A DNA stretch of 64,000 nucleotides. Origin: Desulfonispora thiosulfatigenes DSM 11270 (GTDB taxonomy: Bacteria > Bacillota > Peptococcia > Peptococcales > Desulfonisporaceae). Position numbers and translations under genes: made by a program. Where the stretch lies: positions 1 to 64,000 of the forward strand of contig NZ_FWWT01000015.1 of NCBI RefSeq assembly GCF_900176035.1, written 5' to 3'. Positions within the stretch are counted from its first letter, which is position 1. The number at the start of each line of letters is the position of its first letter. The notes under the pieces are model-generated. The model was not told the DNA's origin. It ran no database searches and saw only the letters and a list, made by a program, of their open reading frames with translations. This document shows positions 8,484 to 16,501 of the stretch, piece by piece.

Positions 8484-9959
8484 TTATTGTTCTGCTTTTA
8501 ATATTCTTTCCATATCATCAAATAATTTATCTACCGAATTGTCGGGCCTTTTCGTTATTAAACTTACTATGATTACTGCAAGATAAGAGAGGAAAACGCC
8601 TGGGATCATTTCATATAAAAATGCTGATAATCCACTAGCAATCCAGATAATAACGGTTAAGCCGCCGACAACCATCCCAGCGAGTGCGCCCCATTTAGTC
8701 ATTCTCTTCCAATAAAGGCTTAACAGGAGTGCTGGTCCAAATGCTGAACCAAAACCAGCCCATGCTTGTCCTACAATATCCAGGATAGTTTTATTAGGTA
8801 AATATGCAAAAATAGTAGCTACTGCAGCCACAATTAAAACAGATAATCTACCCATAAATACCTGCTCTTTATCTGTAGCATCCTTCTTGAAAAAGGTTAC
8901 AAAAAAATCTTTCGTAATTGAACTAGAAGAAACTAAAAGTTGCGAAGAAATTGTACTCATAATAGCAGCTAGCACAGCAGCTAAGATAATTCCCGTAATG
9001 AAAGGATGAAATAAAATATCACCTAATTGTAAAAATACTGTTTCTGGATCTTGTAAAGGTGTACCTTTTTCATTAAAGTAAACTAAACCTGTTAAACCAC
9101 TGGCAACTGCTCCTAAGAGTCCAATAGCCATCCAACTAATTCCTATCCTACGAGCTGACTTTATTTCCTTAACAGATTTTATGGCCATAAAACGTACTAT
9201 TATATGTGGCTGTCCAAAATAACCAAAACCCCACGCTAAAAAGCCAAGAATTGTCGCAAGGCTCGTCCCTCTAAAAATATCAAATAAAGCAGGATCTATC
9301 GCTTGTACTTTACTAATAAAAGTACCAGGAGTAACTCCAATATTAGAGAAGGCAACGATAGGTACAGCAACTAAAGTAATAAACATTAATGTTCCTTGGA
9401 AAAAGTCCGTTAAACTTACAGCTAAAAATCCTCCAAAGTATGTATAACAGATTACAACAGATAAAGTAATAATGACCCCAGTCGTATAAGATAAACCAAA
9501 GATATTATCAAAAAGTTTACCACCAGCGACAATTCCGGAAGAAACATATAAAACAAAGAAAACTAAAATAATAACGCCCGACATCAGTCGAAGAGCTTTG
9601 GTCTTATCTTCAAAGCGATTTTCTAAATAATCAGGAATGGTTAAAGAATCATTCGCAATTTCTGTATATACCCTAAATCTTGGTGCTAATAAAAGATAGT
9701 TAAAATATGCCCCCACAGTTAATCCAATCGCAAGCCAGAGACTAGAAATACCAGTTGCATAAACAGCTCCGGGTAGACCCATCAACATCCAACCGCTCAT
9801 ATCACTAGCCCCTGCAGATAAAGCAGTTACCAAAGGACCAAGGCCCCTGCCTCCTAATAAATAGTCAGAAATATTAGTAGTTCTTTTGTAAGAATAATAC
9901 CCTATTGCTAGTAAAATACTCATATATACTAAAATAGCAATAAAATTATAATACTCCAT
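8484..9959 (-). CDS. putP: sodium/proline symporter
   Basis: 491 residues with about thirteen membrane helices; solute:sodium symporter (SSF) family. Close to PutP: N-terminal GGRGLGPLVTALSAGASDMSGW (Na+/proline-site helix), YTYFGGFLAVSLTDFFQG, and WAGFGSAFGPALLLSLYWKRMTKWGA. It imports proline with Na+ for nutrition or osmoprotection. SD GAGAGGAG precedes ATG. Single gene, divergent from purC, with its own terminator. Distinguishing proline from other substrates rests on overall similarity. Confidence 0.9.
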   Translation of the reverse strand: MEYYNFIAILVYMSILLAIGYYSYKRTTNISDYLLGGRGLGPLVTALSAGASDMSGWMLMGLPGAVYATGISSLWLAIGLTVGAYFNYLLLAPRFRVYTEIANDSLTIPDYLENRFEDKTKALRLMSGVIILVFFVLYVSSGIVAGGKLFDNIFGLSYTTGVIITLSVVICYTYFGGFLAVSLTDFFQGTLMFITLVAVPIVAFSNIGVTPGTFISKVQAIDPALFDIFRGTSLATILGFLAWGFGYFGQPHIIVRFMAIKSVKEIKSARRIGISWMAIGLLGAVASGLTGLVYFNEKGTPLQDPETVFLQLGDILFHPFITGIILAAVLAAIMSTISSQLLVSSSSITKDFFVTFFKKDATDKEQVFMGRLSVLIVAAVATIFAYLPNKTILDIVGQAWAGFGSAFGPALLLSLYWKRMTKWGALAGMVVGGLTVIIWIASGLSAFLYEMIPGVFLSYLAVIIVSLITKRPDNSVDKLFDDMERILKAEQ

Positions 9960-10077
9960 ATCATTTCTCCTCTCTTCAGTATATAACCTTAAAATAAACT
10001 AAAAATCACCATGATTATATTACCATATTAGATTAAACTCGACAATTAAAATGATTTAGTAAAATGTTAATGTGGTA

Positions 10078-10195
10078 AAGGATAATTTTTTATCATAAGT
10101 GAAGCAATAGCGAGTTCAAAGTCTTCCTATAATTGCCGTAGCTACTTTCTTTAACATTGATTGAGCGTGCGTAGCGTTGATAAAAAATTATCCTT
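10078..10195 (+). repeat. structured palindromic repeat, copy A (internally deleted)
   Basis: Perfect 18-bp inverted termini AAGGATAATTTTTTATCA / TGATAAAAAATTATCCTT enclose GAAGCAATAGCGAGTTC and GAGCGTGCGTAGCGTTGATAA, sequences shared with copies at 34.6 kb, 59.8 kb and 60.1 kb. Compared with the 174-bp copy B, it lacks the central hairpin: the left AGCGAG is joined directly to what follows the right AGCGAG. It lies between divergent putP and purC. The outermost base positions are accurate to about 1 nt. Confidence 0.8.
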
Positions 10196-10226
10196 ATTAA
10201 TTGGGTATAATAAATTGTATTACGTA

Positions 10227-10247
10227 TACACTAAATTTTTTAGTGTA
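10227..10247. promoter_or_regulatory. perfect inverted repeat before purC
   Basis: TACACTAAA / TTTAGTGTA with a 3-nt loop, between two TATAAT-like boxes (10206 and about 10263) and about 67 bp before the purC start. It may be an operator or an mRNA hairpin; no known regulator motif (PurR box) was recognised. Confidence 0.35.
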
Positions 10248-10313
10248 ATTAAAAAAACATTATTATATAATAAAGTATAGATTCGGAAATTAACGAAAGA
10301 GAGGACGATATTA

Positions 10314-11000
10314 ATGCAATTAACGTATAAGGGTAAAACAAAAGACGTATATTCTTTAGAAGATGGCAATTATTTATTAAGATTTAAAGATGATGTGACT
10401 GGTGAAAATGGTGTATTTGATCCAGGTGCAAATACCGTAGGTTTAACGATTGAAGGTGTAGGTAGGGCAGGACTTAGCTTAACTAAATTTTTCTTTGAAA
10501 AATTAAATGCTGAGGGGATACCGACTCATTATGTCGACGCTGATATTGAAAATGCTACTATGACTGTAAAACCTGCTGAACTTTTCGGTAATGGTTTAGA
10601 AGTAATTTGTCGTTACCGTGCAGTAGGAAGTTTTTTAAAACGTTATGGTATGTATGCAAAAGAAGGACAAGCATTAGATGCCTTTGTTGAAGTTACTCTT
10701 AAAGATGATGCTAAAGGTGATCCACCAATTAACGAAGATGCTCTTGATATGTTAGGTGTTTTAACTAAAGAAGAATATAAGGAATTAAAAGAACTTACCC
10801 AAAAAATTGGGGGAGTAGTTAAAGAAGAATTAGCTAAAAAAGATATTGACTTATATGATATTAAATTTGAATTTGGTCGCATCGGAGAAAACAAGCATAT
10901 AGCTCTGATTGACGAAATCTCAGGTGGTAATATGAGAGCCTACAAAAACGGTGAATATATCGAGCCTTTACAATTAGAAAAATTAATGCTTTCAAAGTAA
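10314..11000 (+). CDS. purC: SAICAR synthetase (purine biosynthesis)
   Basis: 228 residues, usual length. Phosphoribosylaminoimidazole-succinocarboxamide synthase joins CAIR and aspartate using ATP. Seen: N-terminal YKGKTKDVYSLEDGNYLLRFKDD (ATP-binding strand pair), the signature VICRYRAVGSFLKRYG, and KFEFGRIGENKHIALIDEISGG near the end, which carries catalytic and metal-binding acids. No other pur genes are adjacent and a terminator follows immediately, so it is a stand-alone purine gene here. GAGAGGAC SD precedes ATG. Confidence 0.95.
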   Translation: MQLTYKGKTKDVYSLEDGNYLLRFKDDVTGENGVFDPGANTVGLTIEGVGRAGLSLTKFFFEKLNAEGIPTHYVDADIENATMTVKPAELFGNGLEVICRYRAVGSFLKRYGMYAKEGQALDAFVEVTLKDDAKGDPPINEDALDMLGVLTKEEYKELKELTQKIGGVVKEELAKKDIDLYDIKFEFGRIGENKHIALIDEISGGNMRAYKNGEYIEPLQLEKLMLSK

Positions 11001-11006
11001 TTTTTT

Positions 11007-11034
11007 AGACCGCTGTGTAAACAGTGGTCTTTTT
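11007..11034 (+). terminator. purC terminator
   Basis: AGACCGCTGT / ACAGTGGTCT with a GTAA loop and a TTTT tail, 6 nt after the stop. Confidence 0.9.
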
Positions 11035-11077
11035 CACACATCAAAAAAACAGGAAAAACTATATTAATATAGAAAAA

Positions 11078-11086
11078 TGATATAAT
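11078..11086 (+). promoter_or_regulatory. extended -10 promoter
   Basis: TGATATAAT is a TGn-extended -10 box 71 nt before the [2Fe-2S] gene. The leader it would generate contains a perfect 8-bp hairpin AAGTAATA/TATTACTT (11093-11120). No good -35 was found, as is usual for extended -10 promoters. Confidence 0.5.
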
Positions 11087-11156
11087 AGAATAAAGTAATA
11101 TTTAAAGGAAAGTATTACTTAAACGAATCTATTATTTAAATGAAAGGATGATTAAA

Positions 11157-11447
11157 ATGAGTAGTAAAAAAATGAGCATTAAGGTTTGTGATATACCTAG
11201 TTGTCATAACGTGCCTAATAATACATTGCGTATAGCTATTAAAGAAGCTATCAAAGAATATAACCTTGAAGACAAATTGGAATATGTAAAAAATGGTTGT
11301 ACAGGTCATTGTACTCCTTTTGTTTTTATTGAAGATGGAGATGATAGATATCTTTATGCTGATCTTACCCCGGAAAAGGTAAAAAGAATCATTAAAGAGC
11401 ATGTATTAGAAGGAAAACCAGTAGCAGAATTAGGTGGTAAATTTTAA
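11157..11447 (+). CDS. thioredoxin-like [2Fe-2S] ferredoxin
   Basis: 96 residues. The four cysteines are spaced C-x4-C (VCDIPSCHN) and C-x3-C (GCTGHCTPF), the ligand pattern of thioredoxin-fold [2Fe-2S] proteins such as the NuoE/HndA C-terminal domain. The rest follows the fold: helix (RIAIKEAIKEYNLED), strand (LEYVKNG), and an acidic C-terminal helix for partner docking. It is a free-standing domain, not fused to a dehydrogenase subunit, so it is probably a small electron carrier; its partner is unknown. An upstream in-frame ATG (11148) overlaps the SD, so 11157 is chosen. Confidence 0.85.
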   Translation: MSSKKMSIKVCDIPSCHNVPNNTLRIAIKEAIKEYNLEDKLEYVKNGCTGHCTPFVFIEDGDDRYLYADLTPEKVKRIIKEHVLEGKPVAELGGKF

Positions 11448-11471
11448 CATGACTAAGAAAGAAGGATTGTA

Positions 11472-12344
11472 ATGAGAACTTCGGTAAAAAGAGTAGCAGC
11501 GATACATGACTTATCAGGGTTTGGCAGATCATCCCTTTCCCTAGTAATTCCTATTTTATCGATAATGGGAGTTCAAGCCTGTGCTGTGCCGACAGCAATC
11601 TTATCAACGCATACAGGTGATTTTGAAGGATATAGTTTTCATGACTTTACAGATCACTTAGAAGGGTATATTAATCACTGGCATCAATTAGGGATTGATT
11701 TTGATTGTATTTACAGTGGGTTTTTAGGTTCGCCGCGCCAAATAGATATTATTTCTAAAATGATTGATGATTTTTCAGGTGATAATACTTTAATAGTAGT
11801 AGATCCTGTTATGGGGGATGGGGGTGAGCTTTATTCAACGATGTGCTCTCAGATGGTTGCTAAAATGAAAACTTTAATTGAAAAAGCAGATATTATTACC
11901 CCTAATATAACAGAAGCAGCATATTTATTAGGCGAAAAATACGAAGAAGATTTATCTGAAGCACAAATAAAGGATTGGCTAATACGTTTAGCTGATATGG
12001 GTCCAAGTACAGTTATTATAACGAGTATTCCAGATACTCAGAATGATAAGAATATTTGTACAGTAGCATATGATAAGAAGATGAAACGTTTTTGGAAGGT
12101 GAGTACCTACCGTATTCCAGCTCACTTTCCAGGCACAGGGGATACTTTTACAAGTGTAATTGTAGGTAGTATTTTGCAAGGGGATAATTTACCGATGGCT
12201 TTAGATAGAGGAGTGCAATTTGTTGCTGAGGCTATGAGAGTAAGTTATGGCTATGATTATCCCAAAAGGGAAGGAATTTTGATTGAAAAGGTACTAGGAA
12301 ATTTAAAAATGCCGTTTTTAGTTAGCGGTTATGAAGAACTATGA
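11472..12344 (+). CDS. pdxY: pyridoxamine kinase (vitamin B6 salvage)
   Basis: 290 residues of the ribokinase/PfkB superfamily, PdxY/PdxK-like. Seen: IHDLSGFGRSSLS at the N-terminus, VVDPVMGDGGELY (substrate/phosphate site), DIITPNITEAAYLLG, and the anion-hole motif PGTGDTFTSV near residue 217, whose Asp is the catalytic base. It phosphorylates pyridoxal/pyridoxamine/pyridoxine for PLP salvage. It follows the [2Fe-2S] gene by 24 nt and is likely co-transcribed with it. It differs from ThiD at 26.5-27.3 kb, the other kinase of this fold in the window. Confidence 0.88.
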   Translation: MRTSVKRVAAIHDLSGFGRSSLSLVIPILSIMGVQACAVPTAILSTHTGDFEGYSFHDFTDHLEGYINHWHQLGIDFDCIYSGFLGSPRQIDIISKMIDDFSGDNTLIVVDPVMGDGGELYSTMCSQMVAKMKTLIEKADIITPNITEAAYLLGEKYEEDLSEAQIKDWLIRLADMGPSTVIITSIPDTQNDKNICTVAYDKKMKRFWKVSTYRIPAHFPGTGDTFTSVIVGSILQGDNLPMALDRGVQFVAEAMRVSYGYDYPKREGILIEKVLGNLKMPFLVSGYEEL

Positions 12345-12444
12345 GAAAATAAAAACAGGTTTTTAGTTTAAATTGTCGAATATTCTATCTCAGTATGGTA
12401 CATTTGTGACATAAATAAATTTTAAATATAAGGATGAGCTGCAT

Positions 12445-12906
12445 ATGCAAAATATTTTACTTTACTTTCTTCAATCCTTGCCAGAATGTATCGGATTAAT
12501 TTCTTTTAGTTTAGTCTTAGCCCAGGTTCCTTTAAAATGGGATAGAATATTTATTTTTGGGTTATTTTTAGCAATCTTTACCTATGTAATTAAAATACTA
12601 CCAATAGCTGCGGGAATACATCTTTTAAGTGCTATATTTTTAATTTTTATATTTATTAATCTACAAACTCATGTTTCGGCCCCGAAGAGTTTTATTGTTA
12701 GCTTTGGTAGTATAGTAGTTTTAGCCCTTTTAGAGTATGTATTTCATGAAGGAATTAGCTTAATTACTAGATTAAGTATGGAAGAATTAATGCATAATCA
12801 AACTATCTGGGCTTTAATTGGATTTTTCCAATCCTTATTGTTTATTAGTCTTGCCATCTTAATTAGCAAGGTAAGAAAACCAGATGAAGGGGCATGGAAA
12901 AGATGA
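12445..12906 (+). CDS. polytopic membrane protein of agr cassette (AgrC sensor-domain-like, no kinase)
   Basis: 153 residues with five or so hydrophobic helices (~4-24, 32-52, 55-72, 80-100, 120-142) and a short basic tail; no kinase, ATPase or DNA-binding domain. Its stop overlaps the start of agrB (ATGA), so the two are translationally coupled. Size, topology and position suggest the membrane sensor half of an AgrC-type receptor standing alone, but this is inference; sequence identity to a named family was not recognised. Alternatives are an immunity protein or a processing/export helper for the pheromone. Confidence 0.6.
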   Translation: MQNILLYFLQSLPECIGLISFSLVLAQVPLKWDRIFIFGLFLAIFTYVIKILPIAAGIHLLSAIFLIFIFINLQTHVSAPKSFIVSFGSIVVLALLEYVFHEGISLITRLSMEELMHNQTIWALIGFFQSLLFISLAILISKVRKPDEGAWKR

Positions 12907-13529
12907 GTTATCTTCCATTTAGTAAAAGAGTTGCTAGAAGTTTAGCAAGTGCAAATAATCTCTCTGCTGAGCAGGAAGAAATTATTACCTATGGCTTGGA
13001 ATTATTAGTTTTAAACTTACTTAATTTAATTGCTACTTTACTAGTGGGCTTCATGTTAGGTGTTTTTTCAGAAACTATCTTTTGTGCTTTAACTGTAATG
13101 GTTTTTAGGCAAGTAGCAGGGGGGGCTCATTCCAATTCTCCCTGGAGATGCTTGTTAGTCACAGCTAGTGTGATCCCTATTTTATCTTTAGCGGGTAAAT
13201 TTTTAGCTACGGAGGGACAAGCATTTATAAATATTCTATCTATTATGACAATTGTGATAGGTTTTTTAGTTATTATTAAATATGCACCTAGTGATACACC
13301 AGAAGCTCCTTGTTTATCACCTGCTAGAAAACGCAAAATGAAAAATTTATCTATTTTTGCGATACTAACCTTCTCGCTAATTATTGGAATATTAAGCTAT
13401 CCGTCCTTTACTTTTCTAGTAAATATTAAAGTAAGTATAGTCCTAGCAATGGTTTGGATTAGTTTTATTCTAACTCCTATTGGATATTCTTTCATGTCTC
13501 ATGTTGACATGATACATATTAAAAGGTGA
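12903..13529 (+). CDS. agrB: AgrB-family pheromone-processing membrane protease
   Basis: 208 residues with several membrane helices. The AgrB catalytic residues are present: His76 in RQVAGGAHS and Cys83 in SPWRC, matching the His/Cys pair of staphylococcal AgrB in position. AgrB removes the C-terminal tail of AgrD and forms the thiolactone/lactone ring. ATG 12903 overlaps the previous stop (ATGA) and is favoured over ATG 12894. The substrate gene agrD follows after 15 nt. Confidence 0.92.
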   Translation: MSYLPFSKRVARSLASANNLSAEQEEIITYGLELLVLNLLNLIATLLVGFMLGVFSETIFCALTVMVFRQVAGGAHSNSPWRCLLVTASVIPILSLAGKFLATEGQAFINILSIMTIVIGFLVIIKYAPSDTPEAPCLSPARKRKMKNLSIFAILTFSLIIGILSYPSFTFLVNIKVSIVLAMVWISFILTPIGYSFMSHVDMIHIKR

Positions 13530-13544
13530 AAAGGAGGGAATGTT

Positions 13545-13676
13545 ATGAAAAATTTATTTTATCGTTTTTCTGGAGTAGCAATCGCAGCTTTATTCGTAGT
13601 AGCTAAATTTGGAGCATCAACCATGTGTATGTTTGGACACTATCAACCAGAAACTCCAAAGTCTTTACAAAAGTAA
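13545..13676 (+). CDS. agrD: AgrD-type cyclic (thio)lactone autoinducer precursor
   Basis: A 43-residue peptide: amphipathic/hydrophobic leader (MKNLFYRFSGVAIAALFVVA), a core with a single Cys (STMCMFGH) and the conserved acidic/proline tail YQPETPKSLQK. Aligned on the tail with staphylococcal AgrD (DEVEVPKEL), cleavage would fall after His32, giving a five-residue ring Cys28-Met-Phe-Gly-His32 with a short N-terminal tail. Strong SD (AAGGAGGG) 6-7 nt upstream, directly after agrB and before a terminator. The mature peptide boundaries are inferred. Confidence 0.9.
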   Translation: MKNLFYRFSGVAIAALFVVAKFGASTMCMFGHYQPETPKSLQK

Positions 13677-13680
13677 CTTT

Positions 13681-13708
13681 AAGGGGTGGTTTTTTCCACC
13701 CTTTTTTT
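13681..13708 (+). terminator. terminator of the agr cassette
   Basis: AAGGGGTGG / CCACCCTTTTTTT with a T-rich loop, 4 nt after agrD. It separates agrD from the GGDEF/HD-GYP gene and shows that the next gene cannot start at 13686. Confidence 0.9.
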
Positions 13709-13730
13709 CTTAAGATTGGAGGTGAAACTC

Positions 13731-15416
13731 TTGTATATCAAAGATAATGATACCCAAAGAAAAAAAGAAATATATGAACATATAACTATGGTTAACATTT
13801 TTTCACTATTTATTGTAATGGCTACCCTCATCTTAGGAGGGGATTTTTTTCAAGAAGAATTATATACCAGTATAGATATAAAAGTAATATTTTTCTTAAT
13901 GATAAGTTTAATCAGTTTTACACTTATTCTTGCTTATTTATCTAAAAATCGTTCTACGCAAAAGAAGAAATTCATCACAAAATATGATGTTTTTTATATT
14001 CTGTTATTCACCCTAGGGGCTGTGTTCGCTTTATTGTTAGTGGGAGATAAATTTTATTTTGCTGAGGTTATTTTATTATTGCCAATTATTATCGCTGCTT
14101 CTATTTGGGGCAAAAGATGTGGCTTACTAATGGCAACAATGTGCACTTTTATTTTATTTATAAATTATTTTACGGAAAATACGCTGGGCCATTTTTGGCA
14201 GGGTATTGGAAAAAATCTGATTTTCATTAGCATTATGTATATTGTCGGTTGGTTTATTGGCGCAATTGCTGATTTAGAAGGTAATTACCGCCGTTCATTA
14301 ACCATCCTAGCCCATACAGATTCCTTAACAGGTTTATATAATCATAGGTATTTTCAAGATAAATTAGCCGAATATAGTGAAACAGCAACCAAGGAAAGTC
14401 CACTATCCTTAGTGTTAATCGATATTGATAATTTTAAACATTATAATGATAGTTTTGGACATATTGCTGGTGATGATGTGATCAAGAAAGTAGCTAATGT
14501 CTTAAAAACGACCCTAAATGACCAGGGTTTTGTAGCAAGGTATGGGGGCGAAGAGTTTGTGGTAGTTTTACCTAATTGTTCTAGTGAACAAGCAGCTCTA
14601 GTGGCGGAAGAAATGAGATATAGAGTTAGCAAATGTAAATTTATGGGACATAGGTATCAATTAGAAGAACGAATAACTATTTCTAGTGGAATTTCTAGTT
14701 ATCCTAGTCACGCTAAAGATATCAAAGAATTACTTAAATATGCTGACCAGGCTTTATATCGGGCAAAAAGCATGGAAAAGAATAAAGTAGAAATATATTT
14801 TTCTATTTTTGACAATTTAGAACTAGGTGAAAATGAGCAGGATGTCTTAAACACTATTTATACCTTGATTTCTGTGATTAATGCTAAAGATAGATATACT
14901 TATGGTCATTCAGAAAGGGTAAAAGATATCTCGATGAAATTGGCCAAAACAATTAATTTAAAAGCACAAGACCTGAAAATTTTAGCGCAAGCAGCTGCTC
15001 TTCATGATATCGGAAAAATTGAAGTAAGCCGTGGTGTTTTAAATAAAGTAGATAAACTAACAGATGAGGAATTTATCAAAATTAAAAATCATGCTGTCTG
15101 GGGTAGTGAAATAGTCAAGGAGATTGAACCACTAAGACCTGCATCTGACATTATTTTATATCATCATGAAAACTATGATGGCACAGGATACCCGGAGGGT
15201 TTAAAAGGTGAGCAAATTCCAATACTAGCCAGGATCATTCGTATAGTTGATAGCTTTGATGCGATGGTGTCCAATAGACCCTATAAAAATACCATGTCAA
15301 AGTTAGAAGCTTTAGCTGAATTAAAAAGGTGTTCTGGAACAATGTTCGATCCTGTTTTAGTAGAAGATTTTATTAATATGATTAGAGAAGAAAAAATAAA
15401 AAAATATAATATTTAA
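13731..15416 (+). CDS. membrane GGDEF / HD-GYP c-di-GMP enzyme
   Basis: 561 residues. About six membrane helices (~20-180) are followed by a GGDEF domain with active-site GGEEF at 272-276 and an HD-GYP domain (~370-555) with HD 425-426, HHE 478-480 and GYP 486-488. Both synthase and phosphodiesterase signatures look intact; no RxxD inhibitory site precedes GGEEF. It could make and degrade c-di-GMP in response to a membrane signal. Start: TTG 13731 with GGAGGTG six nt before; longer frames run into the terminator. Immediately downstream of the agr cassette, so a functional link is possible but not shown. Confidence 0.9.
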   Translation: MYIKDNDTQRKKEIYEHITMVNIFSLFIVMATLILGGDFFQEELYTSIDIKVIFFLMISLISFTLILAYLSKNRSTQKKKFITKYDVFYILLFTLGAVFALLLVGDKFYFAEVILLLPIIIAASIWGKRCGLLMATMCTFILFINYFTENTLGHFWQGIGKNLIFISIMYIVGWFIGAIADLEGNYRRSLTILAHTDSLTGLYNHRYFQDKLAEYSETATKESPLSLVLIDIDNFKHYNDSFGHIAGDDVIKKVANVLKTTLNDQGFVARYGGEEFVVVLPNCSSEQAALVAEEMRYRVSKCKFMGHRYQLEERITISSGISSYPSHAKDIKELLKYADQALYRAKSMEKNKVEIYFSIFDNLELGENEQDVLNTIYTLISVINAKDRYTYGHSERVKDISMKLAKTINLKAQDLKILAQAAALHDIGKIEVSRGVLNKVDKLTDEEFIKIKNHAVWGSEIVKEIEPLRPASDIILYHHENYDGTGYPEGLKGEQIPILARIIRIVDSFDAMVSNRPYKNTMSKLEALAELKRCSGTMFDPVLVEDFINMIREEKIKKYNI

Positions 15417-15471
15417 AATTTTGTCATAACCGTGGAACATTAAACCTCCTTTTTCGATATTATGAAAGTAT

Positions 15472-15494
15472 AGGGAAAAATATTTTCCCTTTAA
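15472..15494 (+). terminator. terminator of the GGDEF/HD-GYP gene
   Basis: AGGGAAAA / TTTTCCCT with a 3-nt loop and a TT tail, about 55 bp after the stop. The poly-T is short, so strength is uncertain. Confidence 0.6.
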
Positions 15495-15521
15495 AATAAA
15501 TTAATGGAGGATGATGAATTT

Positions 15522-16355
15522 ATGTGGCCTGAAGGCAAGCAAGCAGAATCACAGGTAGAAGTTAGCGCGATAGAGTCTAATGGTGTAGTAGTTCAGCAAA
15601 GTGATGATAGACGTCTAAACTATCCGGTTAGGCAAGGATGTGCTGATGTTACTGGTGGCACGCAAAGTGATTGTATTAATACGCCAGTAGATATAGTGGC
15701 AATCGATACGGGTGTAGTAGCAAAAATACCAGTAGTGCTGAGTGAGTTTACCGTGCAAGTAAATGCTTCTTCTCTAATTACATTACCTGAAAATGCCTTA
15801 GAGATTAAGAACATTAAGAAGAAACTTAAAATTACCCAGTGTATTCTTTTACAAGACACTAATATGCTATTTATTAAAGGATATGTGCGTAAAAATATAG
15901 ATTATTCTACTCGTAATTGTGCTAATAATGCTGCCGTGTGTGGAAATCTTCGTCACTGTACAGTTGATGTACCATTTTCTTGTACCACTCCTGTAACTTT
16001 TAATGGTATCGCTCCAGCGCCATTAATTAATGGTACCTCAAATGAGTTCCAGTTTATGAGAAAAGAAGATTTAAATGATGATCCTAGTTTTGCAGAAAAA
16101 GATGAATTATTATCTGGCGACTTTTCCGAATATAATCAAAGTAGTACTGAGTTTTATAATGAAAGACCATATTGCGAATTAATTAGTAGTAGAATCGTGG
16201 AATATGATGAATATATTAATTGGACCAGGCCTACATGTGGTAAGTATCCTTTCGAAGAAAGAGAATTTAATAAAATCGAAGAAAAAATGGTGATTTTCTT
16301 AACGTTAAAATTATTACAAAAAAGGCAAGTAGTAGTTCCAGCAACACTAGGCTAA
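15522..16355 (+). CDS. probable spore surface protein (CsxC-like)
   Basis: 277 residues, soluble, no signal peptide. The middle (~55-135) forms a beta-rich module (VAKIPVVLSEFTVQVN...LEIKNIKKKLKITQCILL...LFIKGYVRKNIDYST) and is followed by a Cys-rich stretch (CANNAAVCGNLRHCTVDVPFSC). This pattern resembles clostridial exosporium/coat proteins annotated CsxC family; the assignment is from memory of the family and moderately secure. Ten or so cysteines could cross-link the coat. Location just before ger operon 1 fits a spore role. ATG 15522 is chosen over 15504, which precedes the GGAGG. Confidence 0.6.
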   Translation: MWPEGKQAESQVEVSAIESNGVVVQQSDDRRLNYPVRQGCADVTGGTQSDCINTPVDIVAIDTGVVAKIPVVLSEFTVQVNASSLITLPENALEIKNIKKKLKITQCILLQDTNMLFIKGYVRKNIDYSTRNCANNAAVCGNLRHCTVDVPFSCTTPVTFNGIAPAPLINGTSNEFQFMRKEDLNDDPSFAEKDELLSGDFSEYNQSSTEFYNERPYCELISSRIVEYDEYINWTRPTCGKYPFEEREFNKIEEKMVIFLTLKLLQKRQVVVPATLG

Positions 16356-16381
16356 ATATAAAATAATAGAATATGAAATTT

Positions 16382-16415
16382 AGAGAGGTAGCTTTTAAAG
16401 CTATCTCTTTTTTTA
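16382..16415 (+). terminator. terminator before ger operon 1
   Basis: AGAGAGGTAGCTTT / AAAGCTATCTCT followed by seven T, about 27 bp after the stop of the spore-surface protein gene. Confidence 0.9.
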
Positions 16416-16501
16416 GCGAAAAATGAATAAATCATACTTAACTAACCAATAATGGTAGTAAATAGATATTTGAAAATTTTACGCAGAGGATTGGATAGAG
16501 A

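Noticed and set aside
11136-11402. 88-codon minus-strand frame
   Set aside because: Opposite the [2Fe-2S] gene, whose Cys motifs are clearly real; the reverse frame is a shadow.
13686-13730. longer N-terminus of the GGDEF/HD-GYP protein
   Set aside because: The extra codons lie in the agr terminator; a good SD points to TTG 13731.
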